A DNA stretch of 64,000 bases from Pseudomonas anatoliensis (GTDB lineage Bacteria > Pseudomonadota > Gammaproteobacteria > Pseudomonadales > Pseudomonadaceae): assembly GCF_017976235.1 (NCBI RefSeq), contig NZ_JACVHC010000005.1, positions 372,001 through 436,000 on the forward strand, read 5' to 3'. The notes below the pieces were generated by a model. The model saw nothing but the letters and a program-made list of their open reading frames with translations. It had not been told where the DNA came from and did not search any database. A program made the translations under genes and the position numbers. Positions 18,289 to 27,880 of the stretch are shown here, piece by piece; the first letter of the stretch is position 1; every line of letters begins with the position of its first letter.

Positions 18289-19821
18289 TCACAGGCTCGG
18301 CAGAACCTTCGCCGCAACCAGCTCGTTCAAACACCGCGAAGCCAACAACTCACTCGCAGCATTGATGTCCGGCGCAAAGAACCGGTCCTTCTCATAAAAC
18401 GGCACTTCCTTGCGCAGAATGGCCCGAGCCTGTTCCAGTTTCGCCGAGGTCTTCAGGCCATTACGCAGATCCAGCCCCTGCACCGCCGCCAACCATTCCA
18501 CCGCGAGAATCCCGCGAGTGTTCTCGGCCATTTCCCACAGACGCTTGCCGGCCGCAGGTGCCATTGAAACGTGGTCTTCCTGGTTGGCCGAAGTCGGCAG
18601 GCTGTCCACCGAATGCGGGTGGGACAACGCCTTGTTCTCACTGGCCAGTGCGGCAGCGGTCACCTGAGCGATCATGAAACCGGAGTTCACGCCGCCATTG
18701 GCCACGAGAAACGGCGGCAGTTGCGACATGTGCTTGTCCATCATCAGCGAGATGCGGCGTTCGCTCAGCGAGCCGATTTCAGCGATGGCCAGGGCCATGT
18801 TGTCAGCGGCCATGGCCACGGGTTCGGCGTGGAAGTTACCGCCGGAAATCACATCGCCTTCAGCGGCGAACACCAGCGGATTATCGGAGACGGCGTTGGC
18901 TTCAACCGCCAGCACTTCCGCCGCTTGACGGAACTGGGTCAGACAGGCACCCATGACTTGCGGCTGGCAGCGCAGGGAGTAGGGATCCTGGACCTTGTCG
19001 CAGTTCTGGTGCGAGTCGGAAACTTCGCTGCGCTCACCCAGCAAATCGCGGTAAGCAGCGGCCGCATCGATCTGGCCTTTCTGCCCGCGAGCCGCGTGGA
19101 TGCGCGCATCGAACGGCGAGCGCGAACCGAGCACGGCTTCAACCGTCAGAGCGCCCAGTGCGATGGCGCCAGCAAACAAATCTTCGCCTTCAAACAAACC
19201 ACGCAACGCAAAAGCAGTAGAAACCTGAGTGCCGTTGAGCAGCGCCAGACCTTCCTTAGCCGCCAGCGTCAGCGGCGTCAGGCCGGCGACTTTCAGCGCT
19301 TCGGTGGCTTCCATCCACTCGCCCTTGTAACGCGCCTTGCCTTCGCCCAGCAGCACCAGCGACATGTGCGCCAATGGAGCCAGATCGCCGGAAGCACCGA
19401 CCGAACCTTTCAACGGAATGTGCGGATAAACCTCGGCATTGATCAGCGCAATGAGCGCATCGATCACAACGCGACGGATCCCGGAAAAACCACGGCTGAG
19501 GCTGTTGACCTTGAGCACCATCACCAACCGCACCAGCGCATCGCTGATCGGCGCGCCGACGCCGGCAGCGTGGGACAACACCAGCGAGCGCTGGAGGTTT
19601 TCCAGGTCTTCGCTGGCGATGCGGGTCGAGGCCAGCAGGCCGAAACCGGTGTTGATGCCGTAGGCAGTGCGGTTTTCGGCGAGGATCTGCTCGACGCAGG
19701 CGACGCTGGCTTCGATCTGCTGCGATGCGCTGTCGTCGAGGGTCAGCTTGACCGGGTTCTGATACACGTCACGCAGTTGGGCCAGGCTCAGTTGGCCGGG
19801 AATCAGGTTCAGCGCAGTCAT
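18289..19821 (-). CDS. hutH: Histidine ammonia-lyase (canonical)
   Basis: First hut step: converts L-histidine to trans-urocanate and ammonia. The 510-residue protein has the self-processing Ala143-Ser144-Gly145 triad in KGSVGASGDLAP that forms the MIO electrophile, catalytic Tyr in RTAYGINTGFG (~54), DPYSLRCQPQVMGA (~280) and NQEDHVSMA (~413). ATG 19821 has GGAG upstream and starts MTALNLIPGQ; the longer frame is rejected. It is separated by 116 bp from a paralogue that lacks the triad, so this copy is probably the working lyase. Confidence 0.97.
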   Translation of the reverse strand: MTALNLIPGQLSLAQLRDVYQNPVKLTLDDSASQQIEASVACVEQILAENRTAYGINTGFGLLASTRIASEDLENLQRSLVLSHAAGVGAPISDALVRLVMVLKVNSLSRGFSGIRRVVIDALIALINAEVYPHIPLKGSVGASGDLAPLAHMSLVLLGEGKARYKGEWMEATEALKVAGLTPLTLAAKEGLALLNGTQVSTAFALRGLFEGEDLFAGAIALGALTVEAVLGSRSPFDARIHAARGQKGQIDAAAAYRDLLGERSEVSDSHQNCDKVQDPYSLRCQPQVMGACLTQFRQAAEVLAVEANAVSDNPLVFAAEGDVISGGNFHAEPVAMAADNMALAIAEIGSLSERRISLMMDKHMSQLPPFLVANGGVNSGFMIAQVTAAALASENKALSHPHSVDSLPTSANQEDHVSMAPAAGKRLWEMAENTRGILAVEWLAAVQGLDLRNGLKTSAKLEQARAILRKEVPFYEKDRFFAPDINAASELLASRCLNELVAAKVLPSL

Positions 19822-19937
19822 TTTGTGCTCCTTTTGAGAGTTTATTGTTAACTCGCCAGACGCTCCGGAGATGTCCGTTGTCCGTCGCGTCTGCCCTTTT
19901 GGGGAGCCGCGCCTTGGCACGCTGGCGTAGATAGATT

Positions 19938-21461
19938 TCAGTGCAGATTCGGTAGTACGTTGTGCAGCAAATTCGAGTCTTTCAGAACGCTTGCAGCGGC
20001 AGCGATATCCGGCGCCAGCCAGCGATCCTGATCATAAGCCGGGACCTTTTCGCGCAGCAGTCGCCACGCAACATCGGTGCCCGCGCCGAAACGTTGTTCC
20101 TTGAGGAATTCAAACGCCTGCGCCGCCAGCAGATATTCGATGGCGAGGATTTGCGTGCAGTTTTCCAGGGCGCGATGCAGCTTGAGTGCAGCGTTGGTGC
20201 CCATGCTCAAGTGGTCTTCCTGCAAACCCGAAGTGATGTAGTTGTCGAGCACAGCCGGTTGTGCCAATTGGCGGTTTTCCGCACACAGTGACGCGGCGAC
20301 GTATTGCACGATCATCATCCCGGAGTTCACCCCCGGATTGGCCACCAGAAATGCCGGCAGACCGCTGACGTGCGGATTCACCAGGCGATCGAGACGACGC
20401 TCGGCAATCGAGCCGATTTCCGCCATGGCAATTGCCAGCAAATCTGCCGCCATTGCTACTGATTGACCGTGTGGATTGGCTTGCGACATGACGCGGAATT
20501 CGTCCGGTGTGCCCAGCAGCAGCGGGTTGTCGGTGCAGCCGTTGAGCTCGCTTTCGATCTGTTTGATCGCGTGCTCCAGTTGATCGCGCGCGGCGCCGTG
20601 CACCTGCGGAATCGAACGGATGCTCAGCGCATCCTGAGTGCGAATGCCTTTGCTCGATGCGATCACTTCACTGCCGTCGAGCAATGCACGCAGATTGACG
20701 CCAACCTGCTGCATCCCCGGATGCGGTTTCAACGCAATGATCTCGGCATCGAACGCGGCGATCTGCCCTCGCTGCGCTTCGAAACTCATGGCGCCGATGA
20801 CGTCGGCCCATTGCAGCAGACGGGTGGCGTCGGCGATGGCCAGGCAGCTGAGGCCGGTCATGCACGGCGTGCCGTTGACCAGACACAAACCGTCCTTCGC
20901 GCCGAGTTGCACCGGTTGCAGGCCCTCTTCGGCCAGCGCTTGTTGAGCAGAGGTGATTTGCCCGCGATAGCTGACATTACCAACGCCCAGCAGTGCAATG
21001 CCGATGTGCGCCATGTGGGTCAGATAACCCACCGAGCCTTGCGACGGCACCTGCGGGGTGATACCGCGATTGAGCAACGCCAGCAGCCCTTCGACCACCC
21101 GGCGATGGATGCCGGATTTGCCGTGGCTGTAGTTGTGAATCGCGGCGCAGATGATCGCGCGGGTTTGTTCGTCGGCCAAAACCGGGCCGACGCCGCAGGC
21201 ATGGCTGAGCAGGGTGTTGCGTGACAACTCGCTGAGCTGTTCGTCTTTCAGCGAGACGTTGGACAACCCGCCCAGGCCGGTGTTGACGCCATAAGCACGC
21301 TCGCCGCTGGCGACGATGCGCTGGACGATGCCTTGCGCGTTTTCGATGCGCGCCCACGTGTCGCTCGACAGCTCGAGTGGCGCGCCGTGACGGGCAACGG
21401 CGACTACGTCTTGCCAGCGCAGATGGGCGCCGGTGATCACGATTTTTTCAGCCTGGGACAT
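19938..21461 (-). CDS. HutH paralogue lacking the MIO triad
   Basis: Belongs to the histidine/phenylalanine ammonia-lyase fold by overall alignment: AYGVNTGLGG (~57), SIRSIPQVHGAARDQ, LQEDHLSMG. Where HutH has KGSVG-ASGDLAPLA-HM, this 507-residue protein reads QGSVG-YLT-HM (residues 141-150), a six-residue deletion removing the Ala-Ser-Gly that makes the MIO group. The Tyr of the PYSLR block is also gone (ALSIR). ATG 21461 has GAGG six bases upstream. It lies inside the hut operon after hutV. Two hutH copies in P. fluorescens hut loci are known; from sequence this copy should not be a standard lyase. Confidence 0.9.
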   Translation of the reverse strand: MSQAEKIVITGAHLRWQDVVAVARHGAPLELSSDTWARIENAQGIVQRIVASGERAYGVNTGLGGLSNVSLKDEQLSELSRNTLLSHACGVGPVLADEQTRAIICAAIHNYSHGKSGIHRRVVEGLLALLNRGITPQVPSQGSVGYLTHMAHIGIALLGVGNVSYRGQITSAQQALAEEGLQPVQLGAKDGLCLVNGTPCMTGLSCLAIADATRLLQWADVIGAMSFEAQRGQIAAFDAEIIALKPHPGMQQVGVNLRALLDGSEVIASSKGIRTQDALSIRSIPQVHGAARDQLEHAIKQIESELNGCTDNPLLLGTPDEFRVMSQANPHGQSVAMAADLLAIAMAEIGSIAERRLDRLVNPHVSGLPAFLVANPGVNSGMMIVQYVAASLCAENRQLAQPAVLDNYITSGLQEDHLSMGTNAALKLHRALENCTQILAIEYLLAAQAFEFLKEQRFGAGTDVAWRLLREKVPAYDQDRWLAPDIAAAASVLKDSNLLHNVLPNLH

Positions 21462-21496
21462 CTGAAGCCTCATACCAATTTTGTTGACTATAGAAA

Positions 21497-21635
21497 CCCT
21501 GTGGCGAGGGGATTTATCCCCGATGGGTGGCGAAGCCGCCCCAAAATCGTCCGAAGAGGTCTGTCTGACAGACCGCATTGGTTGAATTTACGACTGCTAC
21601 GCAGCCGATCGGGGATAAATCCCCTCGCCACAGGG
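21497..21635. repeat. ~139-bp MITE-like element, type C, copy 2
   Basis: Same terminal inverted repeats as the element at 16025, with the shared tggcgaagccgnc word just inside the left end. It lies between hutV and the hutH paralogue. Confidence 0.85.
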
Positions 21636-21646
21636 GCAGTCCAGAT

Positions 21647-22477
21647 TCAGACAACCGCAGCCCGCCGCTGCACGAACCGGTCGACATACTCATCCGCTGG
21701 CGAATGCAGGATCTCGCGTGGCGTACCGACCTGAATCAGCTTGCCGTCCTTGAGAATCGCAATGCGATTGCCGATACGCACCGCCTCGTCGAGGTCGTGG
21801 GTGATGAAGACGATGGTCTTGTGCAGGGTCTTTTGCAGCTCCAGCAACTGGTCCTGCATCTCGGCGCGGATCAGCGGATCCAGCGCACTGAACGCTTCGT
21901 CCATCAGGATGATGTCAGTGTCCGCCGCCAAGGCGCGGGCCAGGCCCACACGCTGACGCATGCCGCCGGAGAGCTGGTGCGGGTATTTGTTTTCGTAGCC
22001 CTTGAGGCCCACGGTGTTGATCCAGTGCAACGCCCGCTCGGCGCACAGTTGCTTGCTCTCGCCGCGCACTTTGAGGCCGTAGGCGACGTTGTCGAGCACG
22101 GTCTTGTGCGGCAGCAGGCCGAAGCTCTGGAAGACCATGCTGATCTTGTGCCGGCGAAATTCGCGCAGGGCTTGCATGTCGTATTGCAGGATGTCCACGC
22201 CGTCCACCAGGATCGCGCCGCTGGTCGGGTCGATCAGGCGATTGAAGTGGCGCACCAGCGTCGACTTGCCGGAACCGGACAGGCCCATGATCACGAAAAT
22301 CTCGCCGGTGCCGATGCTCAGCGACAGGTCGTTGACCCCGACCACGCAGCCGGTTTCGCTCAGCACCTGATCCTTGGTCTTGCCCTGGCCAACCATGGCC
22401 AAGGCGTCCTTGGCGCGGTTGCCGAAAATCTTGAAGACGTTTTTGACTTCAATCTTGCTCACGGTTGCGTTGCTCAT
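21647..22477 (-). CDS. hutV: Histidine ABC transporter ATP-binding protein
   Basis: ATPase of the HutXWV importer, ProV/glycine-betaine subfamily. The 276-residue protein has Walker A GLSGSGKST, signature LSGGMRQRVGLARAL, Walker B IILMDEAFSALDP and an H-loop ITHDLDEA. It lacks the C-terminal CBS pair of ProV-type osmotic transporters. ATG overlaps the hutW stop by 4 bp. Its role in histidine uptake follows from the locus. Confidence 0.93.
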   Translation of the reverse strand: MSNATVSKIEVKNVFKIFGNRAKDALAMVGQGKTKDQVLSETGCVVGVNDLSLSIGTGEIFVIMGLSGSGKSTLVRHFNRLIDPTSGAILVDGVDILQYDMQALREFRRHKISMVFQSFGLLPHKTVLDNVAYGLKVRGESKQLCAERALHWINTVGLKGYENKYPHQLSGGMRQRVGLARALAADTDIILMDEAFSALDPLIRAEMQDQLLELQKTLHKTIVFITHDLDEAVRIGNRIAILKDGKLIQVGTPREILHSPADEYVDRFVQRRAAVV

Positions 22478-23325
22478 TTGCTCACCTCATGCCGTGGCCG
22501 ACCGTACGCCTGAGTAATGCGGTCGATGACCACTGCGAGAATCACGATCGCCAGACCGGCCTCAAGCCCGCGTCCGACGTTGAGGGTCTGAATCCCCACC
22601 AGCACGTCTTCACCCAGGCCACGGGCACCGATCATCGAGGCGATCACCACCATCGACAGGGCCATCATGGTGGTCTGGTTGATCCCGGCCATGATGCTTG
22701 GCAGTGCCAGCGGCAGCTGCACGCCGAACAGTTGTTGCCAGCGGTTGGCGCCGAACGCGTTGATCGCTTCCATGACTTCGCCGTCGACCTGGCGAATGCC
22801 CAGATCGGTCAGGCGAATCAGCGGCGGTGCGGCGTAGATCACGGTGGCGAAAATCGCCGGGACCTTGCCCAGACCGAACAGCATCAGCACCGGAATCAGG
22901 TACACGAAACTCGGCATGGTCTGCATGATGTCGAGCAGCGGCATCAGTACCGAACGCAGGCGATTGCTGCGCGCCGAGAGAATCCCCAGCGGAATGCCGA
23001 TCAGCACCGATATGATCGTCGCCACCATCATCAGCGCCAGCGTCTGCATGAGTTTGTCCCACAGGCCGACAGCGCCTACGAGAAACAACAGACCGACGAT
23101 CACCGCCGTGGTCACGACTTTGCGCGTTGCATGCCAGGCGACGACACCGACGATCGCCAGCATCAGCCACCACGGTGCAGCACGCAGCAGGCCTTCGAGA
23201 TTGACGATGGCCCACAGCAGGGTGTCCGAGATCTGGCGGAACACATCACCGTAGTTGGTGACTAGCGAATCGACCCAACCGTTGACCCAGTCGGCGATGG
23301 AAAAGGTAAAGCTTTCGGGAAACAT
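22474..23325 (-). CDS. hutW: Histidine ABC transporter permease
   Basis: Inner-membrane permease of the ProW/OpuAB family. The 283-residue protein has several TM helices from ~residue 55 and the conserved permease loop (DGEVMEAINAFGANRWQQLF, ~185-204). N-terminal residues ~1-50 form a polar segment before TM1. It overlaps hutV by 4 bp and follows hutX after ~83 bp. Confidence 0.93.
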   Translation of the reverse strand: MFPESFTFSIADWVNGWVDSLVTNYGDVFRQISDTLLWAIVNLEGLLRAAPWWLMLAIVGVVAWHATRKVVTTAVIVGLLFLVGAVGLWDKLMQTLALMMVATIISVLIGIPLGILSARSNRLRSVLMPLLDIMQTMPSFVYLIPVLMLFGLGKVPAIFATVIYAAPPLIRLTDLGIRQVDGEVMEAINAFGANRWQQLFGVQLPLALPSIMAGINQTTMMALSMVVIASMIGARGLGEDVLVGIQTLNVGRGLEAGLAIVILAVVIDRITQAYGRPRHEVSK

Positions 23326-23408
23326 AAGCGGCTCTCAATCAGAAATCTCAATCAAGCGATGACGGCATATCTCCCGGCCAGCCTCACGGTTGACCGGGAG
23401 GTAGCGAC

Positions 23409-24377
23409 CTACAGCGCCGCGTCGATTTTCTTGGCGGCGTCTTCACTGACCCACGCGTGCCAGACCTCAGGATGTTCCTTGAGGAAGATTTTCGCCAGTT
23501 TTGGCGACTCGATACGTTCCTTCGCCATGCGTCCCAGATTCTGGTTCAGCAAATCGATCGGCAGGTTGACCTTTTCCAGCACCGCCACCAGTTCCGGGGC
23601 TTGTTCGTGGAAGGTCTTGGACAGGCCGACCTTGATCGTCACGGTCTTGTCGACGCCCGGTTTTTCTTCCAGTTTGACCAGATCGACCTGGCCCATCAGC
23701 GGGGTTGGCGACCAGTAGTAGAAGAGAATCGGCTCGCCACGTTTGTAGCTCGACAGCACCGCCGCATCCAGCGCCGGGCCGGTGCCTGGGCGGAAGTTGG
23801 TGTAGCTGTTTTCCAGGCCGTAGCTTTTCAGCATTTCACTGTTGTCCAGCTCGCAGGTCCAGCCGGCCGGGCAGTTGTAGAAACGGCCCTTGGCAGGTTC
23901 TTCAGCGTCTTTGAACACGGCGGAATACTTGGCCAGATCGGCAATGTTTTTCAGGTCTGGCGCTTTCGGTTCAAGCTTGCGCTTGGCGTCGCCTTCGATC
24001 ACATAACGCGGCACGTACCAGCCTTCGATAGCGCCCACGACAGGTGCGCCGACACCGACGACCTTGCCGGCCTTCTCGGCCTTGTTCCAGACTTCGCTGC
24101 GGCCAACCCACTCTTCGGCGAACACTTGGATGTCGTTGCTGCTCAGGGCGTTTTCCATGGTGATGGAGTTGCCCGGCAAGCTGTCGGTCTTGCAGTCGTA
24201 GCCTTTTTCCAGCACCACTTGCATGACGTCGGTCAGCAGCATGCCGCTTTCCCAGTTCAGGCCGGCGAACTTCACCGGTTTGCCTGACTCGCACCAACCG
24301 GCGGCCTGGGTGGCACCGGCACTGGCGAGCAGGCCCATGGAAAGCAGAGTGGTCAGCAGGGTCTTGTTCGATTTCAT
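23409..24377 (-). CDS. hutX: Histidine ABC transporter periplasmic binding protein
   Basis: Substrate-binding protein of the ProX/OpuAC family. ATG 24377 has GGAGCG upstream and starts a signal peptide (MKSNKTLLTTLLSMGLLASA, cleavage near TQAAG). The mature protein has WCESGKPVKFAGLNWESG and a hydrophobic YYWSPTPLMGQ ligand block typical of quaternary-amine binders. In a hut operon the ligand is histidine by context; sequence alone would also fit betaine-like ligands. Confidence 0.9.
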   Translation of the reverse strand: MKSNKTLLTTLLSMGLLASAGATQAAGWCESGKPVKFAGLNWESGMLLTDVMQVVLEKGYDCKTDSLPGNSITMENALSSNDIQVFAEEWVGRSEVWNKAEKAGKVVGVGAPVVGAIEGWYVPRYVIEGDAKRKLEPKAPDLKNIADLAKYSAVFKDAEEPAKGRFYNCPAGWTCELDNSEMLKSYGLENSYTNFRPGTGPALDAAVLSSYKRGEPILFYYWSPTPLMGQVDLVKLEEKPGVDKTVTIKVGLSKTFHEQAPELVAVLEKVNLPIDLLNQNLGRMAKERIESPKLAKIFLKEHPEVWHAWVSEDAAKKIDAAL

Positions 24378-24447
24378 TGTCGTGACGCTCCTAATCATGA
24401 ATTGGGCTTACGGCAGTCAAGAGGCATCCAGCCCTGTCCACGTCCAA

Positions 24448-25920
24448 TCAGGCCTGCGCCGCAACGCGGCTGGCCCCGCTTTTTTCAGGTTGTGCATCGC
24501 TGTCCTGCTCGGTCGGCAGAATCAGCTGATCAGGTACGGCGCTGTGCCATTTTTTCGCACAGACGTAATACACGGCGGCGGGCACCACCAGACCGATGAT
24601 CCAGGAGATATCCACATCACCCAGCGCCGCCACCAAGGGACCTGTGTAGAACTTTGTGGAGATAAACGGCAACTGCACCAGTACACCGAACACGTAGACG
24701 CTGATACCGAGGATGTTCCAACGGCCATAGCGACCATTCGGATCGGCCAGCGCCGGCACGTCATAGCGCTCACGGGTGATGCAGTAGTAGTCGACCAGGT
24801 TGATCGCGCTCCAAGGCGTGAAGAAGGCGAGCAGGAACAGGATGAAAGACTTGAACGCGCCGAGGAACGAATGCTGTCCGAGCAATGCGATCAGGGTTGC
24901 CGCACCGACGATGAACAGCACGAATACCAGACGCTGCAAACGCGACACCTTCAGGTGGCCACGGAAACCGCTGATGATGGTCGCGATGCACATGAAGCTG
25001 CCGTAGGAGTTCAGCGTGGAGATGGTGACTTTGCCGAAGGCGATGCTGAAGTACAGCAGCGCAGCGGTGGCACCGGTACCGCCCAGTCCTACGATGTAAG
25101 CCACTTCATGGCCGGCGAATTGACCGTTGGCCGAAGCCGCAGCGAACACGCCGAGGATCATCGCCACTTGAGCGCCAATCACCGAGCCGGCGCCCGCGGC
25201 GAAGAAGGTTTTCACCGAGGAAGTGCTGCTCGGCAGGTAGCGCGAATAGTCAGCCACGTACGGGCCAAAAGCGATCTGCCAGGAAGCGGCGAGCGACACC
25301 GCCAGCAGGAAACTGCTCCAGCTGAAGTGGCGGATTTGCAGGAGTGCGCCGACGTCGGTCTGATTGATCAGACGCCAGAACAGGAAAACAAAAGCGATCA
25401 CGCCGATGACGCTGGCGACACGGCCAATCCAGTGGATCACTCGATAACCGAGCACCGTGACCAAGACGATGACACTGGCAAAAATCAGGATGCCGACGCT
25501 GTCGCTGACACCAAACAACTGGCCCAGCGCCTGACCGGAAAGCACGGTTCCGGTGGCGGTAAAACCCAGGTACATCAAACACACCAGCACGATCGGGATG
25601 GCCGCGCCATACACACCAAACTGCACGCGGCTGGAAATCATCTGCGGCAGGCCCAGTTTCGGTCCTTGCGCAGCATGCAGCGCCATGACGCCACCGCCCA
25701 GTAGTTGACCGATCAGCAGACCGATCAACGACCAGAACACATCACCGCCCAGCACCACGGCCAGGGCCCCGGTGACAATCGCGGTGATTTGCAGGTTGGC
25801 ACCCATCCACAGGGTGAATTGGCTGAACAGACGACCGTGTCTTTCCGCTTCCGGGATGTAGTCGATCGAACGTCTTTCGATCAACGGTTTGTTGCCTGCA
25901 CGATCGGTGTTAACAGCCAT
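24448..25920 (-). CDS. hutTu: NCS1 permease, probable urocanate transporter
   Basis: Twelve-helix permease of the nucleobase-cation symporter-1 family. The 490-residue protein has the family entry motif FTLWMGANLQITAIVTGAL (~36-54) and GLPQMISSRVQFGVYG (~93-108). It is next to hutU; NCS1 members here in fluorescent pseudomonads are known as urocanate importers (HutTu). The usual separate APC histidine permease (HutTh) is not found in this hut locus, so histidine entry probably relies on HutXWV or on genes elsewhere. Function is by family and context. Confidence 0.88.
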   Translation of the reverse strand: MAVNTDRAGNKPLIERRSIDYIPEAERHGRLFSQFTLWMGANLQITAIVTGALAVVLGGDVFWSLIGLLIGQLLGGGVMALHAAQGPKLGLPQMISSRVQFGVYGAAIPIVLVCLMYLGFTATGTVLSGQALGQLFGVSDSVGILIFASVIVLVTVLGYRVIHWIGRVASVIGVIAFVFLFWRLINQTDVGALLQIRHFSWSSFLLAVSLAASWQIAFGPYVADYSRYLPSSTSSVKTFFAAGAGSVIGAQVAMILGVFAAASANGQFAGHEVAYIVGLGGTGATAALLYFSIAFGKVTISTLNSYGSFMCIATIISGFRGHLKVSRLQRLVFVLFIVGAATLIALLGQHSFLGAFKSFILFLLAFFTPWSAINLVDYYCITRERYDVPALADPNGRYGRWNILGISVYVFGVLVQLPFISTKFYTGPLVAALGDVDISWIIGLVVPAAVYYVCAKKWHSAVPDQLILPTEQDSDAQPEKSGASRVAAQA

Positions 25921-25950
25921 GATTCAACCTCTGTGGATTGTTAGATTCCT

Positions 25951-26030
25951 TGTAGGAGCTGCCGCAGGCTGCGATCTTTTGATCTTGAAAAACCAACCTC
26001 AAAAGATCGCAGCCTGCGGCAGCTCCTACA
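25951..26030. repeat. REP hairpin, type A
   Basis: tgtaggagctgccgcaggct arm and its complement. It lies in the hutU-hutTu gap inside the hut operon. Confidence 0.9.
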
Positions 26031-26041
26031 GGGTTTTGCGT

Positions 26042-27730
26042 TTATTGACCGGTAATCATCGGCAGGTTCAGGCCCTGTTCCTTCGCGCAGTCGATAGCGA
26101 TCTGGTAACCGGCATCGGCGTGACGCATGACACCGGTAGCCGGGTCGTTATGCAGCACGCGGGCGATTCGCTCGGCCGCTTCGTCGGTACCGTCGCAGAC
26201 GATCACCATGCCCGAGTGCTGCGAGAAACCCATGCCGACGCCGCCGCCGTGGTGCAGGGAAACCCAGGTCGCGCCGCTCGCGGTGTTGAGCAGAGCATTC
26301 AGCAATGGCCAGTCGGACACAGCGTCGGAACCATCCTGCATCGATTCGGTTTCGCGGTTCGGGCTGGCGACCGAGCCGGAATCGAGGTGGTCGCGACCGA
26401 TCACGATAGGGGCGGACAATTCACCGCTACGGACCATTTCGTTGAAGGCCAGACCGAGCTTGGCGCGCAGGCCCAGGCCAACCCAGCAGATACGGGCCGG
26501 CAGACCCTGGAAGCTGATGCGCTCGCGGGCCATGTCCAGCCAGTTGTGCAGGTGGGCGTCGTCCGGGATCAGCTCTTTGACCTTGGCGTCGGTTTTGTAG
26601 ATGTCTTGCGGATCACCCGACAGCGCCGCCCAACGGAACGGGCCGATGCCACGGCAGAACAGCGGACGGATGTAAGCCGGTACGAAACCCGGGAAGTCGA
26701 ATGCGTTCTCAACGCCCTCTTCCTGAGCCATCTGACGGATGTTGTTGCCGTAGTCGAAGGTCGGAATGCCTTGCTTCTGGAACGCCAGCATCGCTTTGAC
26801 GTGCACAGCCATCGACTGCTTGGCGGCTTTGATCACAGCGGCAGGTTCGGTCTTGGCGCGGGCGCGATATTCGTCCCAGGTCCAGCCGGCCGGCAGGTAA
26901 CCGTTGAGTGGATCGTGGGCGCTGGTCTGGTCGGTGACCATGTCCGGGCGCACGCCGCGCTTGACCAGTTCCGGCAGAATTTCCGCCGCGTTGCCCAGCA
27001 GGGCGATGGAGATCGCTTTGCCTTCTTTGGTGTATTTGGCGATGCGCGCCAGCGCGTCGTCGAGGTCAGTGGCTTGCTCGTCGACGTAGCGACTTTTCAG
27101 GCGGAAATCGATACTGACCTGCTGGCATTCAATGTTCAGCGAGCACGCGCCGGCCAAAGTTGCCGCGAGCGGCTGAGCGCCGCCCATGCCGCCCAGACCT
27201 GCGGTCAGGACCCACTTGCCGGTGAGATTGTCGTTGTAGTGCTGACGACCTGCCTCTACGAAGGTTTCGTAGGTGCCTTGAACGATGCCTTGGCTACCGA
27301 TGTAGATCCAGCTGCCGGCAGTCATCTGGCCGTACATGGCCAGGCCTTTGGCGTCGAGTTCGTTGAAGTGCTCCCAGCTCGCCCAGTGCGGCACCAGGTT
27401 GGAGTTGGCGATCAGTACGCGCGGGGCGTTACTGTGAGTCTTGAACACGCCGACCGGCTTGCCGGATTGCACCAGCAGGGTCTCGTCGTCATTCAGGTTG
27501 GTCAGGCTTTCAACGATCTTGTCGTAGCACTCCCAGTTACGGGCGGCGCGACCGATACCGCCATATACCACCAGTTCCTTCGGGTTCTCGGCGACTTCCG
27601 GGTCGAGGTTGTTCATCAGCATGCGCAGCGGCGCTTCGGTCAGCCAGCTCTTGGCGGTCAGCTTGTTACCGCGGGCGGCACGGATTTCGACGTCACGATG
27701 CTTTGTAGGTTTCTGGGTATTGTCAGTCAC
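26042..27730 (-). CDS. hutU: Urocanate hydratase
   Basis: Second hut step: hydrates urocanate to imidazolonepropionate using tightly bound NAD+. The 562-residue protein shows YGGIGRAARNW (~52), GLGGMGGAQPLA (~176), and YIRPLFCRGIGPFRW, whose cysteine is the family's active-site residue (~410). ATG 27730 has GAGGAG upstream. It is the first gene of the long hut operon; its promoter and operator are at 27863-27898. Confidence 0.97.
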   Translation of the reverse strand: MTDNTQKPTKHRDVEIRAARGNKLTAKSWLTEAPLRMLMNNLDPEVAENPKELVVYGGIGRAARNWECYDKIVESLTNLNDDETLLVQSGKPVGVFKTHSNAPRVLIANSNLVPHWASWEHFNELDAKGLAMYGQMTAGSWIYIGSQGIVQGTYETFVEAGRQHYNDNLTGKWVLTAGLGGMGGAQPLAATLAGACSLNIECQQVSIDFRLKSRYVDEQATDLDDALARIAKYTKEGKAISIALLGNAAEILPELVKRGVRPDMVTDQTSAHDPLNGYLPAGWTWDEYRARAKTEPAAVIKAAKQSMAVHVKAMLAFQKQGIPTFDYGNNIRQMAQEEGVENAFDFPGFVPAYIRPLFCRGIGPFRWAALSGDPQDIYKTDAKVKELIPDDAHLHNWLDMARERISFQGLPARICWVGLGLRAKLGLAFNEMVRSGELSAPIVIGRDHLDSGSVASPNRETESMQDGSDAVSDWPLLNALLNTASGATWVSLHHGGGVGMGFSQHSGMVIVCDGTDEAAERIARVLHNDPATGVMRHADAGYQIAIDCAKEQGLNLPMITGQ

Positions 27731-27862
27731 GAAAAAGACTCCTCAGCGATCAATTCAAACCAACCCTGGCAGTGGGCAAGCAGCCTGTGCGCATCAATGC
27801 GCGACAAGCGAATCAGTGGACGCTGCGGAGAATCTCTAACGACTCATACGCATACGTCTTTA

Positions 27863-27876
27863 CTTGTACATACAAG
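27863..27876 (-). promoter_or_regulatory. HutC-type operator of the hutU operon
   Basis: Near-perfect dyad CTTGTACATACAAG (reverse strand CTTGTATGTACAAG). It overlaps the expected transcription start of the sigma-54 promoter just upstream. A related TGTATATACA core is in the hutC-hutF gap. Confidence 0.8.
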
Positions 27877-27880
27877 CATA

